Shown in pieces: positions 54,901 to 63,323 of a stretch of 64,000 nt of DNA; position 1 is the first letter of the stretch; every line of letters starts with the position of its first letter. A program made the translations under genes and the position numbers. This DNA is from CAYSPG01 sp964432885 (lineage in GTDB: Bacteria; Bacteroidota; Bacteroidia; AKYH767-A; OLB10): positions 144,219 through 208,218 of the forward strand of contig CAYSPG010000005.1 of the NCBI GenBank assembly GCA_964432885.1. The letters are read 5' to 3'. The notes beneath the pieces are model-generated. The model made no database searches and was not told where the DNA came from. It was given only the letters and a program-made list of their open reading frames with translations.

Positions 54901-55383
54901 TGTAGTTTTCCATACACCACCGCAGGCAGCACCCACATAAAGTATTTGATTGTTAGTTGGGTGAATGCGCACTACATTAATTCGTCCAACTCCGCCTCCA
55001 TTGGCAGGCACCATGTTTTGTCCAATGTACGTCCAAGGGGCTGTGGCGTTTAATGATTTTAAATGATTGTTTTGTTTTAGTTTATAAAACTCTTTATACA
55101 AAATATCGGGGTCGTAAAACTCACCGGTAGGGTAGGTGCGGTAGCGCATCATGTGTGCCCAGCGCATAAACTGTTGGTGGCCGCCTTCATTGGCATTTTC
55201 TTCTTCCTCTTCTTTAACTTCTCTGGTGCTCCAGTAGTCGGTAAAGGCTTTTTCAATGTCATAAAAGTTTACTTGTTTTTTTTCTTTGTAAGCATTGCTT
55301 ACCTGGGGCAATTGCTTTAGCCATGGCTGTGAAAATACTGTTGTGCTAAAAGCAAACAGCATAACGAAAAATAGTTTTTTCAT
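51994..55383 (-). CDS. Large BNR/Asp-box (sortilin-like) T9SS protein
   Basis: Secreted protein of 1129 residues. A signal peptide (ending TVFSQ) precedes a VPS10/sialidase-type propeller region (about 110-760) with many Asp-box motifs: TTDGGATWT, SADAGQTWT, STDGGITYT, STDAGVTF, TDDAGLTW and SSDGGVTWT. A CARDB-like domain (about 765-865, YSIDNGAWNVLAWTGNLNP) and a MAM- or jelly-roll-like domain (about 870-1045) follow. The T9SS tail starts LSLFPNPAHDVLYI. This domain order is common in Bacteroidota surface proteins. No sialidase catalytic residues were identified, so enzymatic function is not claimed. Confidence 0.88.
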   Translation of the reverse strand: MKKLFFVMLFAFSTTVFSQPWLKQLPQVSNAYKEKKQVNFYDIEKAFTDYWSTREVKEEEEENANEGGHQQFMRWAHMMRYRTYPTGEFYDPDILYKEFYKLKQNNHLKSLNATAPWTYIGQNMVPANGGGVGRINVVRIHPTNNQILYVGAACGGVWKTTDGGATWTTSTDLLPSISIADIAINPNYPDSVYIATGDGYGYEVGGDFWGGLYTGGIFVSGDGGNIWNATPMSFVQISKNIFQRLLINPVNTNVLLACSRQYVYHSADAGQTWTRVLNGHFYDMEFQPGNPSIVYACNDSKVYKSTDGGITYTPSTQTLGTGRMSISVTADNPNVVYALSENGNFWKSTDAGVTFTAKTSPAGFTTFYGYYDNVLATSPADENQVLTGGIDPLISFDGGTSWFLAANNGGSDYVHADQKGVEFENNSTQVFYAVNDGGIFKTDDAGLTWIDIGAGIHIKQYYKIASSLSNPAVMYAGAQDNGTDQFTGSTWRKVLGGDGMDCATDPFSTQYAYYSWQYGNFVRTSNNGNTNTNITPSGQSGDWVTPIAVDPVNSQTIYIGYQDLYRSLNRGTNWSSISSNVFGGGDFTILKIAQSNTNYIYAGTLSQIKKSTDGGFTFVSIAAGLPLAQAALSDICISTSNPDYIWVTLSGYSAGKKVYHSSDGGVTWTNVSGTLPNLPATCAIYQPGSNEMVYVGTDVGVFYKDNNMNDWQPYMNGLPNVMIAELEIIPSLNKLRAATYGRGIWEADLATSVFSNDDAGLVSFNTFPQNICASSYVPDVIIKNYGSAALINATISYSIDNGAWNVLAWTGNLNPLATALYSLPSMSLANGPHTLAVAISNPNGVADPHTFNDSVAVSFVVTTTSTIPPVTEDFQTAGAPFNFTITDPNSILNITNQAGGFGLSTSSLIANYYTVSYGTAYMLSQPIDMTVFTGTPRITFDVAYRYVQALSRDTLQVQVSTDCGLTWTSVYAKTTMQLGTVAGFYLPPFVPTASQWRNEVVSLAPYASSANLLIRFIFKTAYGNNLYLDNINLNQTTGFNELSLSNLSLFPNPAHDVLYIQSALDISSAFSVSLTDLSGRLVFTQKYKSLDADKKIGIDISAIAPGFYNASIWLNNGTAINTPVIIWRH

Positions 55384-55553
55384 GTTGAATTATGTTTGTT
55401 AGTTGAAGTGTAAAAGTACCCAAAATAGGTTTGCAATAAAGGGTTTAACATTTTTTAAGGTTTTATTATTGGTAAACAAATTCTGACTATCCATTTGGTA
55501 TTGCTGTCAAATAATAAAGCAAAGAGTTTCTTTAGTTTTTTTTTTTTCATTTC

Positions 55554-55585
55554 TTGTATTTCATGTTTTAATAACTATAACTTTG
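55554..55585 (+). promoter_or_regulatory. Promoter of the rpoD gene
   Basis: TTG (55554-55556) and TAACTTTG (55578-55585, exact) are 21 bp apart, a good Bacteroidota promoter. Transcription would start near 55591, about 30 nt before the ATG. Confidence 0.65.
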
Positions 55586-55621
55586 CTTGCACCTAAGCGT
55601 TACACACTAACCAACCAAATC

Positions 55622-56485
55622 ATGAGGCAACTTCGCATAACCAAAAGCATAACCAACCGCGAAAGTCAGTCGCTGGAAAAATACTTGTCAGAGATTGGTC
55701 GTGAGCCATTGATTACTGCGGCCGAAGAAGTTTTGTTGGCGCGAAGAATAAAAAATGGCGACCAGGATGCATTGTCTAAACTGACCAAAGCCAATTTGCG
55801 TTTTGTGGTATCGGTTGCCAAGCAGTACCAAAGCCAGGGGCTTAGCCTTCCGGATTTAATTAACGAAGGCAACTTGGGATTGATAAAAGCCGCTACCCGT
55901 TTTGATGAAACCCGTGGGTTTAAATTTATATCGTATGCCGTGTGGTGGATACGCCAAAGTATATTGCAGGCTATTGCCGAGCAGGCGCGTATTGTAAGGC
56001 TTCCGTTAAACCAGGTTGGCTCATTGGGGCGTATAAGCAAAGCATTTTCTAAACTGGAACAGGAATTTGAGCGCGAACCATCTGCCGAAGAAATAGCTGA
56101 GATACTGGACGTGCCATTGGATAAAATTTCTGACACCATCAAAGTTTCGGGAAGGCATGTTTCTATGGATGCTCCATTTAGCACGAATGAAGAAAGCAGC
56201 TTGCTTGACATTATGGAAAACCCCGACTCGCCTAAAGCCGATTTTATATTAATGAACGAATCGCTTAAAAAAGAAATTGACCGTTCGTTAAGCACACTTA
56301 CCGAGCGTGAGCGCGATGTTGTTAAATTATTTTTTGGAATAGGAGAGGCCCATAATTTTACTATGGATGAAATTGGTATGCGCTTTAACCTTTCGCGCGA
56401 ACGCGTGCGTCAGATAAAGGAAAAAGCGATAAGAAGGTTGCGGAACACGGCAAGGTGTAAACTTTTAAAGTCATATCTTGGATAG
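55622..56485 (+). CDS. rpoD: Principal sigma factor RpoD/SigA
   Basis: Housekeeping-type sigma-70 of 287 residues lacking region 1.1, as usual in Bacteroidota. The ATG at 55622 begins MRQLRITKSITNRESQSLEKYLSEIG, the conserved start of the phylum's RpoD; an upstream frame crosses the promoter. Region 2 contains NLRFVVSVAKQYQSQGLSLP and FKFISYAVWWIRQSILQAI, region 3 spans about 135-205, and region 4 ends with the helix-turn-helix LSRERVRQIKEKAIRRLRN. Relative to the paralogue at 33157 it has the more canonical residues, so I take it as the principal factor. Confidence 0.93.
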   Translation: MRQLRITKSITNRESQSLEKYLSEIGREPLITAAEEVLLARRIKNGDQDALSKLTKANLRFVVSVAKQYQSQGLSLPDLINEGNLGLIKAATRFDETRGFKFISYAVWWIRQSILQAIAEQARIVRLPLNQVGSLGRISKAFSKLEQEFEREPSAEEIAEILDVPLDKISDTIKVSGRHVSMDAPFSTNEESSLLDIMENPDSPKADFILMNESLKKEIDRSLSTLTERERDVVKLFFGIGEAHNFTMDEIGMRFNLSRERVRQIKEKAIRRLRNTARCKLLKSYLG

Positions 56486-56507
56486 TTTTTTTGTAGATAA
56501 AATACGC

Positions 56508-56870
56508 ATGCGTTTTATTAACAAAGTAATTATTTCAACACTTGCTGTTTTGCTGGTAAGCAACATTTTACCCGGTGTGCATGTCGAAAACATTTTTATA
56601 GCATTGCTTGTAGCTTTGGTTCTTGCTTTTTTAAATGCGCTGGTAAAACCGCTGCTTATTTTATTTACGTTGCCCATTACAGTTTTTACGCTGGGTTTAT
56701 TTCTTTTAGTTATTAATGCCATTATAATACTACTTGCCGATAAATTAATTGACCAGTTTGCCGTTAGTAGTTTTTGGACTGCTGTACTGTTTAGTATAAT
56801 CTTATCAATGGTTACTTCGGTATTTGAAACGCTGGCAGGAAATAAAAATCAACACCATGACCAACCATAA
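56508..56870 (+). CDS. Phage-holin-family (PF04020) four-helix membrane protein
   Basis: Membrane protein of 120 residues from the ATG at 56508; a TTG start at 56478 would overlap rpoD. Four hydrophobic helices (about 4-22, 27-48, 52-74 and 85-108) with LPGVHVENIFIALLVALVL and LNALVKPLLILFTLPITVFT match the PF04020 'phage holin family 4' proteins, common in bacterial chromosomes and of unknown function. It follows rpoD by 22 bases and may be co-transcribed. Confidence 0.88.
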   Translation: MRFINKVIISTLAVLLVSNILPGVHVENIFIALLVALVLAFLNALVKPLLILFTLPITVFTLGLFLLVINAIIILLADKLIDQFAVSSFWTAVLFSIILSMVTSVFETLAGNKNQHHDQP

Positions 56871-56879
56871 ATTATAAAT

Positions 56880-57059
56880 CAGTATTGTCCGATTAAATTT
56901 GAATAATATGAAAAGAGATGCCTTGGCTAGGCTCGGCATGACAGGGTATTCGTATTTTTGTAAAGGAGAGGGGGCTTTCTGATGTCTTCAAAACTTGTCA
57001 TGCCGAGCGAAGCTGAGGCATCCAAATAGAAAAGACTAAAATTTAATCGGACTACAGTG
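56880..57059. mobile_element. Palindromic MITE-like element, copy B
   Basis: 180 bp with left end CAGTATTGTCCGATTAAATT and right end AATTTAATCGGACTACAGTG. Flanks are ATTATAAAT (56871-56879) and ATGATAAAT (57060-57068), a 9-bp direct repeat with one mismatch. Inner arms GATGCCTTGGCTAGGCTCGG and GCCGAGCGAAGCTGAGGCATC pair. The core keeps GGAGAGGGGGCTTTC but has lost the long palindrome of copies A and C. Confidence 0.8.
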
Positions 57060-57104
57060 ATGATAAATATCAAATCCAAAAAAAAGTTTTTATAAGGGAA
57101 TAAT

Positions 57105-57144
57105 AAAAAAAAATCCGGAAGACAACAAGCTCCGGATTTTTTTT
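57105..57144. terminator. Bidirectional terminator between two convergent genes
   Basis: A-rich AATCCGGA and its inverse TCCGGATT pair across an 11-base loop, with A on the left and T on the right, so it can serve both strands. It separates the holin-like gene and the esterase-like gene. Confidence 0.8.
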
Positions 57145-57162
57145 GGGGGGATTAGCAGAGGG

Positions 57163-58725
57163 CTATTCCAGCAACAATTTTTTTGTTACCACATCATTGT
57201 CATAAGAAATGCGAACAAACATTACGCCTTTATTTGCGGTAATTAATCGTTTGGTTACACGTTGTTCAAATGCAGAGGGATTATTTATAGCAGTAACCAC
57301 ACGGCCTTTCATATCAATAACTTCAATTTTGCGCATAGGCTGGTTATGTGATGAACTTACTGTAAAATAATTATTCATAGCACTGTTGTAAATATGTATT
57401 GCCGAGCTATTGGTTTCAACAGCATTAATGCCAGTAGGTAATCCTAAGCATAAAACCACCCGCGGATTTAAATATCCCATAAGCGTATCAATGTATGCAA
57501 GCGCTTTTGCTTTGCTCATACCCGGATTGGTAACCAACGAGTTCATGTAACATGTATCGCCATAACCGGTAGTATAACCAAATGCTACAGCTAAATTTTG
57601 GGTAGCTACTTGGTCGTACCATTCCCATGGTCCGGCATGGCCATAAGGCGAAGGTGTTTGTATTAATGGAAACAAACCTTCTTGTCCGCCATTTATTGAA
57701 TTGGCGCGTACGGTATATACATCGGTAAAGTTATTTGGGTTAAAGCATGCATTATTGTTATACGCATTAGCCCATTTAATTATTTCGCTTGATCCAATTA
57801 CATCTACCACGCTTTGTGGTGGAGTAGTGGGTACATACACAATGCCCACACCATAAGGAGCAAACGGATCATCAACACAGTGCAGTGCAACCATTGGCTC
57901 ATCACCTGCTTCAATCCATGAGCTATCGCCCATAGATCCACCCATGTTAAATACAAACTGAACGGCACTTGAAAATCCGGGAGAGTTATTAGGGTTATTA
58001 AAAGGAGCAAATCCACCAAAGCCATCAAAATCGCCAAGAGCTGCCTGATTTACATAAGGCTGTCCGGCCACCAATCCCAGTGATGGGATGGTGGTATTGC
58101 TTATAAATTTTGGCAAGGTGATTTCAGCAGGGTCGTCAAGTACGGCATAGTTCATTGCAATGTATCCACCAGTACCCTGTCCGCCTATTATTATATTGTT
58201 TGGGTCTATTTTGTAAACATTAGCGCCCGCTGCATCGGCTCTAAAAAAACGCACGGCACATTTTGCATCTTGTATAGAACGGTAAACTGCGTTTAGTAAT
58301 GTTCCGCGTCTGCCATCAAGGCTGCTGTTTAAAGGATCCCATCCCAAACGGTAGTCAACATTGGCTACCACATAACCTCGCCTTGCAAACTGTTTGCAAA
58401 TTTCAACAGTGGCACTGTCGTTTCGGCTGCCGGTAGCATTGTTGTTTACAATTATTGGCAAATAACTGCCTGTATGAAAAAAGCAAATAAGCGGACGCTG
58501 TAATAAGGGGTCAACAGCTCCTGCAGGCTCATACACATCAAGTTTTAAATCAATAAGTGTGGGTTGCGGTGCAGGCGGAAATACAGAGTAGTTTGATGCA
58601 TAAGTAACGTTGGTGGTAACGGATACCGATGGAAACACTTCGGTTAAAAAGCGTTGAGCGGTAACTTGCAAAGTACATGTTGCAAGGGCAACAAAGCAGG
58701 ATAGTTTTAGTAATGTTTTTTTCAT
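57163..58725 (-). CDS. Alpha/beta-hydrolase-fold T9SS protein lacking the catalytic serine
   Basis: Secreted protein of 520 residues. The signal peptide ends LQVTAQ. The body (about 50-400) follows the BD-FAE/carboxylesterase layout: oxyanion-type ICFFHTGSY (about 84-92), RGYVVANVDYRLGW near 112-125, YRSIQDAKCAVRFFR near 150 and the nucleophile elbow. There the elbow reads GGQGTGG with Gly184 where GxSxG has the Ser, so it may be inactive or use another residue. The T9SS tail ends TKKLLLE. It may bind rather than cleave a surface ligand. Confidence 0.82.
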   Translation of the reverse strand: MKKTLLKLSCFVALATCTLQVTAQRFLTEVFPSVSVTTNVTYASNYSVFPPAPQPTLIDLKLDVYEPAGAVDPLLQRPLICFFHTGSYLPIIVNNNATGSRNDSATVEICKQFARRGYVVANVDYRLGWDPLNSSLDGRRGTLLNAVYRSIQDAKCAVRFFRADAAGANVYKIDPNNIIIGGQGTGGYIAMNYAVLDDPAEITLPKFISNTTIPSLGLVAGQPYVNQAALGDFDGFGGFAPFNNPNNSPGFSSAVQFVFNMGGSMGDSSWIEAGDEPMVALHCVDDPFAPYGVGIVYVPTTPPQSVVDVIGSSEIIKWANAYNNNACFNPNNFTDVYTVRANSINGGQEGLFPLIQTPSPYGHAGPWEWYDQVATQNLAVAFGYTTGYGDTCYMNSLVTNPGMSKAKALAYIDTLMGYLNPRVVLCLGLPTGINAVETNSSAIHIYNSAMNNYFTVSSSHNQPMRKIEVIDMKGRVVTAINNPSAFEQRVTKRLITANKGVMFVRISYDNDVVTKKLLLE

Positions 58726-58867
58726 TGTTATAAATTTTAAAGTGATTGTTTATTCGATTGTAAAAATAGGTTATTTTTTAAAACGGGTTATTAAAAATAA
58801 CAATGCGCACGAACCATCATAATTGTTACAATAAAAAAGAGGGATTAATTAAATGCAGTTTATTTAA

Positions 58868-59617
58868 TCACCACTTGCGGCCCAACATAATGGTTAAATA
58901 AAAATTAAAAAACACCTGCCTGTTTTCTGCAAATGCCATCAGGGGAATTTTTTTGGCGTATGCATCAATCATAACGCCTGCCTCAAGTGCTTTAACACCC
59001 GTGCTAAGGGGTGCATATTCAAATAAAGTACCTGCCTTTAAATACAATCCCGGGTAGGGCTTTAGCTCGTCAAGCCCTTTGGTAAATTCAGCACGGCCAT
59101 AAATACTTTCCAACGCATGGTCGGGATTGTTGGGGTCATACTTTTCGGTAACCAGCGGATCTTCCAGGTTATCGTTGTTTACAAAAACAAGATATACCGG
59201 TTTGGTAATGCCCAATGAAATGCCACCGGTAAAGTTGGCTCTTATTTCAATGTTTACATTATCAGTTTTTCCAAAAAGTACATATTGTTTTGAATAGCCT
59301 CCATGTATAACCAGCATCGAGTTTAGCTTTCCAAACACAAACGATTTCGGTTTTTCAGACAGGTAGCTTATCGTTTTATATTCCTTAGGATGTTTCATAC
59401 CCACGGCCTCAATCTCGTACATTTTCTTTTTTGATACCGTGGTGTTTTTTCCCCGCCTAAAAAGTAATCCCCAGCCATTGCTGTGTATTACAGGTCCGGC
59501 TTCAAATTCTTTGTGCAGCAATACGGTGTGTTCTTCCTCGTACTCAAACGGGTTTTCTTCTTGCGCCATGCACCCTAACGGTACACTACATGCTATCAGT
59601 AAAAAAAGCTTTTTCAT
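58868..59617 (-). CDS. Secreted protein, probable small outer-membrane barrel
   Basis: Protein of 249 residues with a signal peptide (MKKLFLLIACSVPLGCMAQ). The mature part opens acidic (EENPFEYEEEHTVLLHKEFE) and continues with alternating strands (SMLVIHGGYSKQYVLFGKTD, NVNIEIRANFTGGISLGITKPVYL, LYLKAGTLFEYAPLSTGVKALEAGVMID), ending FNFYLTIMLGRKW with a terminal aromatic, typical of an outer-membrane barrel. No specific family is named with confidence. It is transcribed divergently from the OsmC gene. Confidence 0.7.
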   Translation of the reverse strand: MKKLFLLIACSVPLGCMAQEENPFEYEEEHTVLLHKEFEAGPVIHSNGWGLLFRRGKNTTVSKKKMYEIEAVGMKHPKEYKTISYLSEKPKSFVFGKLNSMLVIHGGYSKQYVLFGKTDNVNIEIRANFTGGISLGITKPVYLVFVNNDNLEDPLVTEKYDPNNPDHALESIYGRAEFTKGLDELKPYPGLYLKAGTLFEYAPLSTGVKALEAGVMIDAYAKKIPLMAFAENRQVFFNFYLTIMLGRKW

Positions 59618-59623
59618 CTTTCA

Positions 59624-59631
59624 CAAAAATA
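59624..59631 (-). promoter_or_regulatory. -7 element of the 58868 gene
   Basis: Reads TATTTTTG on the minus strand, an exact TAnnTTTG, six bases before the ATG; transcript would be nearly leaderless. Confidence 0.5.
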
Positions 59632-59670
59632 TTATTATTTCTGTTAATGTTTGGCTACGCCACCAAATTG

Positions 59671-59678
59671 TATTTTTG
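59671..59678 (+). promoter_or_regulatory. -7 element of the OsmC-GuaD operon
   Basis: TATTTTTG is an exact TAnnTTTG, five bases before the ATG at 59684. TTTG at 59650-59653 is 17 bp upstream, slightly short for a -33 element. Confidence 0.5.
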
Positions 59679-59683
59679 TTTTT

Positions 59684-60088
59684 ATGATAACAGCGCAAAC
59701 CACTTACACTACAGAACTTCGAACCGAAAATAAGCACGTACGCTCAGGCACCGTAATTATTACCGATGCTCCACCCGATAACCAGGGCAGGGGAGAAGCG
59801 TTTTCGCCTACCGATTTACTGGCCACATCACTGGCTAACTGTATGCTTACCATTATGGGTATTGCATCCAAGGCGCATCATTTTTCTATTGATGGTACAC
59901 GCGCAAATGTTACCAAAGTAATGGCCGATAACCCCAGGCGTGTTTCTCAGATTCATGTCGAATTATTTTTTCCGCCTAATCATTATTCTGATAAACAAAA
60001 AGAGATAATAGAGCGCATTACCAAAACCTGCCCTGTAGCACTTAGTCTGCATCCGGATGTAAAACAAATTGTAACCCTACATTATTAA
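59684..60088 (+). CDS. OsmC-family redox protein
   Basis: Cytoplasmic OsmC/Ohr-fold protein of 134 residues from the ATG at 59684; an earlier in-frame ATG at 59651 lies upstream of the -7 element. The two family cysteines are Cys53 (SLANCMLTI) and Cys116 (KTCPVAL), as expected for thiol peroxidases that reduce organic hydroperoxides. The GEAFSPTDLLATSLANCML stretch matches OsmC proteins of the YhfA type. Its TAA overlaps the guaD-like ATG by one base (TAATG). Confidence 0.88.
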   Translation: MITAQTTYTTELRTENKHVRSGTVIITDAPPDNQGRGEAFSPTDLLATSLANCMLTIMGIASKAHHFSIDGTRANVTKVMADNPRRVSQIHVELFFPPNHYSDKQKEIIERITKTCPVALSLHPDVKQIVTLHY

Positions 60089-60561
60089 TGATAGAGAAAG
60101 AAAAATTTATGCAAGCCGCTGCCGAACTATCAGGCAAAGCAATTACCCAAAATGCCGGTGGGCCTTTTGGATGTATAATAGTTAAAGACGGAAAAATTAT
60201 AGCCGAAGGCAGCAACTGCGTAACCATGAACAACGACCCCACAGCACATGCCGAAGTAGTGGCTATACGCGAAGCGTGCCGTGTGCTTAATACATTTCAG
60301 CTTACAGGTTGTGAACTTTATACATCGTGCGAACCATGCCCAATGTGCCTTGGTGCAATTTACTGGGCACGACCCGATGCCGTTTATTTTGCCAACTCAA
60401 AAACCGATGCTGCTGCCATTGGTTTTGATGACGCATTTATTTACAACGAAATAAACATCCAGCCCCACTTGCGAAAAATTAAAATGATTCACCTCCCAAA
60501 TCAAAAAGCACTCCAGGTCTTTGAGCAATGGAGAAATAAACCCGATAAAATCGAGTATTAA
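60088..60561 (+). CDS. guaD: Nucleoside/guanine deaminase (cytidine-deaminase fold)
   Basis: Zinc deaminase of 157 residues. The zinc site is HAE (His54, proton-shuttle Glu56) and PCPMC (Cys84, Cys87). The segments NCVTMNNDPTAHAEVVAIRE, YTSCEPCPMCLGAIYWARP and AAIGFDDAFIYNEI closely match bacterial guanine deaminases of the GuaD type, and the C-terminal FEQWRNKPDKIEY does as well. It converts guanine to xanthine in purine salvage. It is coupled to the OsmC gene by a TAATG overlap; TadA is less likely given the C-terminal match. Confidence 0.88.
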   Translation: MIEKEKFMQAAAELSGKAITQNAGGPFGCIIVKDGKIIAEGSNCVTMNNDPTAHAEVVAIREACRVLNTFQLTGCELYTSCEPCPMCLGAIYWARPDAVYFANSKTDAAAIGFDDAFIYNEINIQPHLRKIKMIHLPNQKALQVFEQWRNKPDKIEY

Positions 60562-60680
60562 AAAAACTCTTTTACTGGAAAAAAAAGTAAATGGAGTAAA
60601 AGGGCTTTAAAGATTTGTTTTCATTTGAAGATGATGACGAAAATCCGGACGATGATGGTGATATTTTAAAGTGACTTTTC

Positions 60681-63323
60681 CTACATCTGCATATCCTGCA
60701 ACCCATCGGTATTTATTTTTAAATTTTTGCGTTTAAAAATGGAAGTATCAAACTTACCAAAGCGGTAGCTGAATGTTAAACGCATTACCTGTGCATCGCG
60801 CTTGCGCAATGTGTTTTGTTCATAAAAAGCACTTTCATAATGCGTATCGTTTTTCCGGGTTTTAAAAATATCCTGTATGTTAAAGGTAAGCGAAGCGGCT
60901 TTGTCTTTTAAAAACTCAAATTTTATTCCGGCCTCGGCACTGTAGCTTTCGCGTATATAGCCCTGTGTTGTTGACTGCGGCCCTCCACCAAATCCACCAC
61001 CCATACCGCCACCGCCCATGCCGCGCATCATGCCTCCACCACCAGAGTTTTGTTGTAGCGATGTTTTACTTTGGTAATCGCCACTTAACTGCACGCTAAA
61101 GTTTTTAGGCAACTTTATATTAAAACTTATTTTGCTGAAATAACTAAACCGTTCGTTGTCTAAATTGGTTTCAATATTACTGCCGTCAATGCGCGACTGA
61201 TATGCGTTTATGTTAAACGTAATATCTAATTTGTCTTTTATAACATTGTTTTGTGCAGTAAGCTCAAGGCCGTATGCATAACTTGAGTTTGCATTGCGAT
61301 ACGTGCTAATAAGCGCACTACGGTTTAACACAGTGTCATACCGATACTCGATGTAGCGGGTAATAAGATTGTTTGTGTTTTTAAAGTAGGCTGAAATAAG
61401 CAATGTGTTTTTGCGGTTAAATGTTTTTTGGTACGACAATTCCATTGAGTTGGTAAACTCTGGTTTTAAATCAGGATTACCCCGGCTTAAGTTTAGTGAG
61501 TCGCTGTAATCTGTATAAGGAATTAAATTAAAAAAGCCCGGGCGATTAATTCTGCGTGTGTAGTTTAACTGCACACTGTTTTTTTCGTTTAGCTTGTAAC
61601 TTACAAATGCACTGGGAAATAAGCTTACCGGATAGTCGTTTTTAAAAGTTTGCGATGTGGTTTTTAAATCACCAATGTAAAATGAACTTTCGGCACGCAG
61701 GCCTGCACTGTAATTAAATTTTGCAAGCTGTTGCGAAAAGGTAAGGTAAGCGGCATATACCTGGTCGGTAAAAGTGTAATCGGATGTTTGGTTATCAAGC
61801 AAAACATAATTCTGTTCAGTATCATCAAAAATATAATTAAGGTTTGTGCTTTCGTAGGTGCGGTAACTTCCGCGTAAGCCGGTTTCAATTTTTATTTTAT
61901 TGTTTAATGGTTTTGCATAATCGGCTTGCCCGGTATAAAAAGTATTTTGGCCTTTTATATTTTGACTTTGTAGAATTTGGTTTCCTATAGGATTGTAATA
62001 AGCATTATAATTTTGCGTATTAAACGTTGCTTCCACATCACTTTTTATGCTGTTGTAATTTATGTCAGCCGTAAACTCTTCTCCATCTTTCGGAAATAAA
62101 TGTTTAAACGAAATGGTACCGCCACCATTTCTAAAATTTCGTTCGTTATCCGAATGCCGCATCGAAATTCCTGTGTTGGTATAATCCTGATATACGGTAT
62201 CTGTTGCGGTAGTTAAATCATCCACAGGGTTAAAATGTCCGCGTACATAATTGCCCGAAATGGTAAGCGTGTTTCTGTTATCCAGAAAAAAATCGAACCC
62301 GCTGCGCACAAAAGCAAAGTAACCGTTTGTGTTTGATTTAGTGCTTTGATACAAATTGGTTGTTGGCAGTTGACCAAAGTTTTCTCTTTCGGTAATGGCA
62401 GTACCTTTTGACTTACGCTGATTAAAGTTTCCGCTTCCAAACCAGTTTACTTTTCCCTCGCGGATGTTTAAATCGGCACCGGCATTTGCCCGCAGGCGCG
62501 AATCGGCACCGACTCTCAGATTTCCGTTGTACCCAATGCGCCTGTTTTTTTTGATCACAATATTTAATATGCCGGCCATACCACCGCTTGCATCATATTT
62601 TGCCGATGGGTTTGTAATAATTTCTATTTCCTGAATGGCATCAGCAGGAATTTGGTCTAATGTCATGGTGGTTGGTCTGCCATCAACAAAAATTTGTGGT
62701 GATGCATTTCGCATACTCACATTTCCATCAATATCCACACTTACCGATGGCACATTTTTTAAAACATCTTCGGCAGTGCCACCTGTGTTTACAGGATTTT
62801 TTTCAACGTTATAAACTTTTTTATCAGCACGCAATTCAAGTATAGGTGCGCTGCCATCAATAGTTACTTGTTTTAAATCAATACCAGATGGCTGAAGTTT
62901 TATGTTACCCAAATCTTTATCAATCATACTAAGCGCCTGCTGCCAGTTGCCTGAACCAATATTTCCCTTTTGCAAATTGAATTTTACTTTATCCTCGTAA
63001 GGGGAATAACCCATTGCAGAAATGCGCAAGGTAAATTCGCCCATCGGCATTAAACTATCTAAACTAAAATCGCCATTACCGGAAGTAAGCTGTCCGGTAA
63101 CTAATTTTTCTTTTGTTCCGGCAACAGTATCTGTTTTTCCCTGCATCAATTGCACAGCGGCAAACTCAACAGGTTTTTTTGTTGAAGCATCAATTACTTT
63201 TCCGTAAAAGCGGCCCACATTCATTTTGCGTCCGGCCATATTTCCCATTCCCGAAGGAAACTGCGCGTAAATAAATGAAACAAAAAATAAAAACAGAATA
63301 GATAAAAAAATTTTTCTTAGCAT
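60681..63323 (-). CDS. Outer-membrane beta-barrel protein (PF14905 type, TonB-linked)
   Basis: Outer-membrane protein of 880 residues. The signal peptide ends SFIYAQ. A CarboxypepD_reg-like domain (about 37-130, FYGKVIDASTKKPVEFAAVQ) precedes a plug (about 175-260, VLKNVPSVSVDIDGNVSMRN, IEIITNPSAKYDASGG) and a large barrel (about 270-865). There is a Gly/Met-rich insertion near 770 (GMGGGGMGGGFGGG) in a loop. This is the CirA/PF14905 type of TonB-linked receptor; the ligand is unknown. No partner gene of SusD type is adjacent. Confidence 0.9.
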   Translation of the reverse strand: MLRKIFLSILFLFFVSFIYAQFPSGMGNMAGRKMNVGRFYGKVIDASTKKPVEFAAVQLMQGKTDTVAGTKEKLVTGQLTSGNGDFSLDSLMPMGEFTLRISAMGYSPYEDKVKFNLQKGNIGSGNWQQALSMIDKDLGNIKLQPSGIDLKQVTIDGSAPILELRADKKVYNVEKNPVNTGGTAEDVLKNVPSVSVDIDGNVSMRNASPQIFVDGRPTTMTLDQIPADAIQEIEIITNPSAKYDASGGMAGILNIVIKKNRRIGYNGNLRVGADSRLRANAGADLNIREGKVNWFGSGNFNQRKSKGTAITERENFGQLPTTNLYQSTKSNTNGYFAFVRSGFDFFLDNRNTLTISGNYVRGHFNPVDDLTTATDTVYQDYTNTGISMRHSDNERNFRNGGGTISFKHLFPKDGEEFTADINYNSIKSDVEATFNTQNYNAYYNPIGNQILQSQNIKGQNTFYTGQADYAKPLNNKIKIETGLRGSYRTYESTNLNYIFDDTEQNYVLLDNQTSDYTFTDQVYAAYLTFSQQLAKFNYSAGLRAESSFYIGDLKTTSQTFKNDYPVSLFPSAFVSYKLNEKNSVQLNYTRRINRPGFFNLIPYTDYSDSLNLSRGNPDLKPEFTNSMELSYQKTFNRKNTLLISAYFKNTNNLITRYIEYRYDTVLNRSALISTYRNANSSYAYGLELTAQNNVIKDKLDITFNINAYQSRIDGSNIETNLDNERFSYFSKISFNIKLPKNFSVQLSGDYQSKTSLQQNSGGGGMMRGMGGGGMGGGFGGGPQSTTQGYIRESYSAEAGIKFEFLKDKAASLTFNIQDIFKTRKNDTHYESAFYEQNTLRKRDAQVMRLTFSYRFGKFDTSIFKRKNLKINTDGLQDMQM

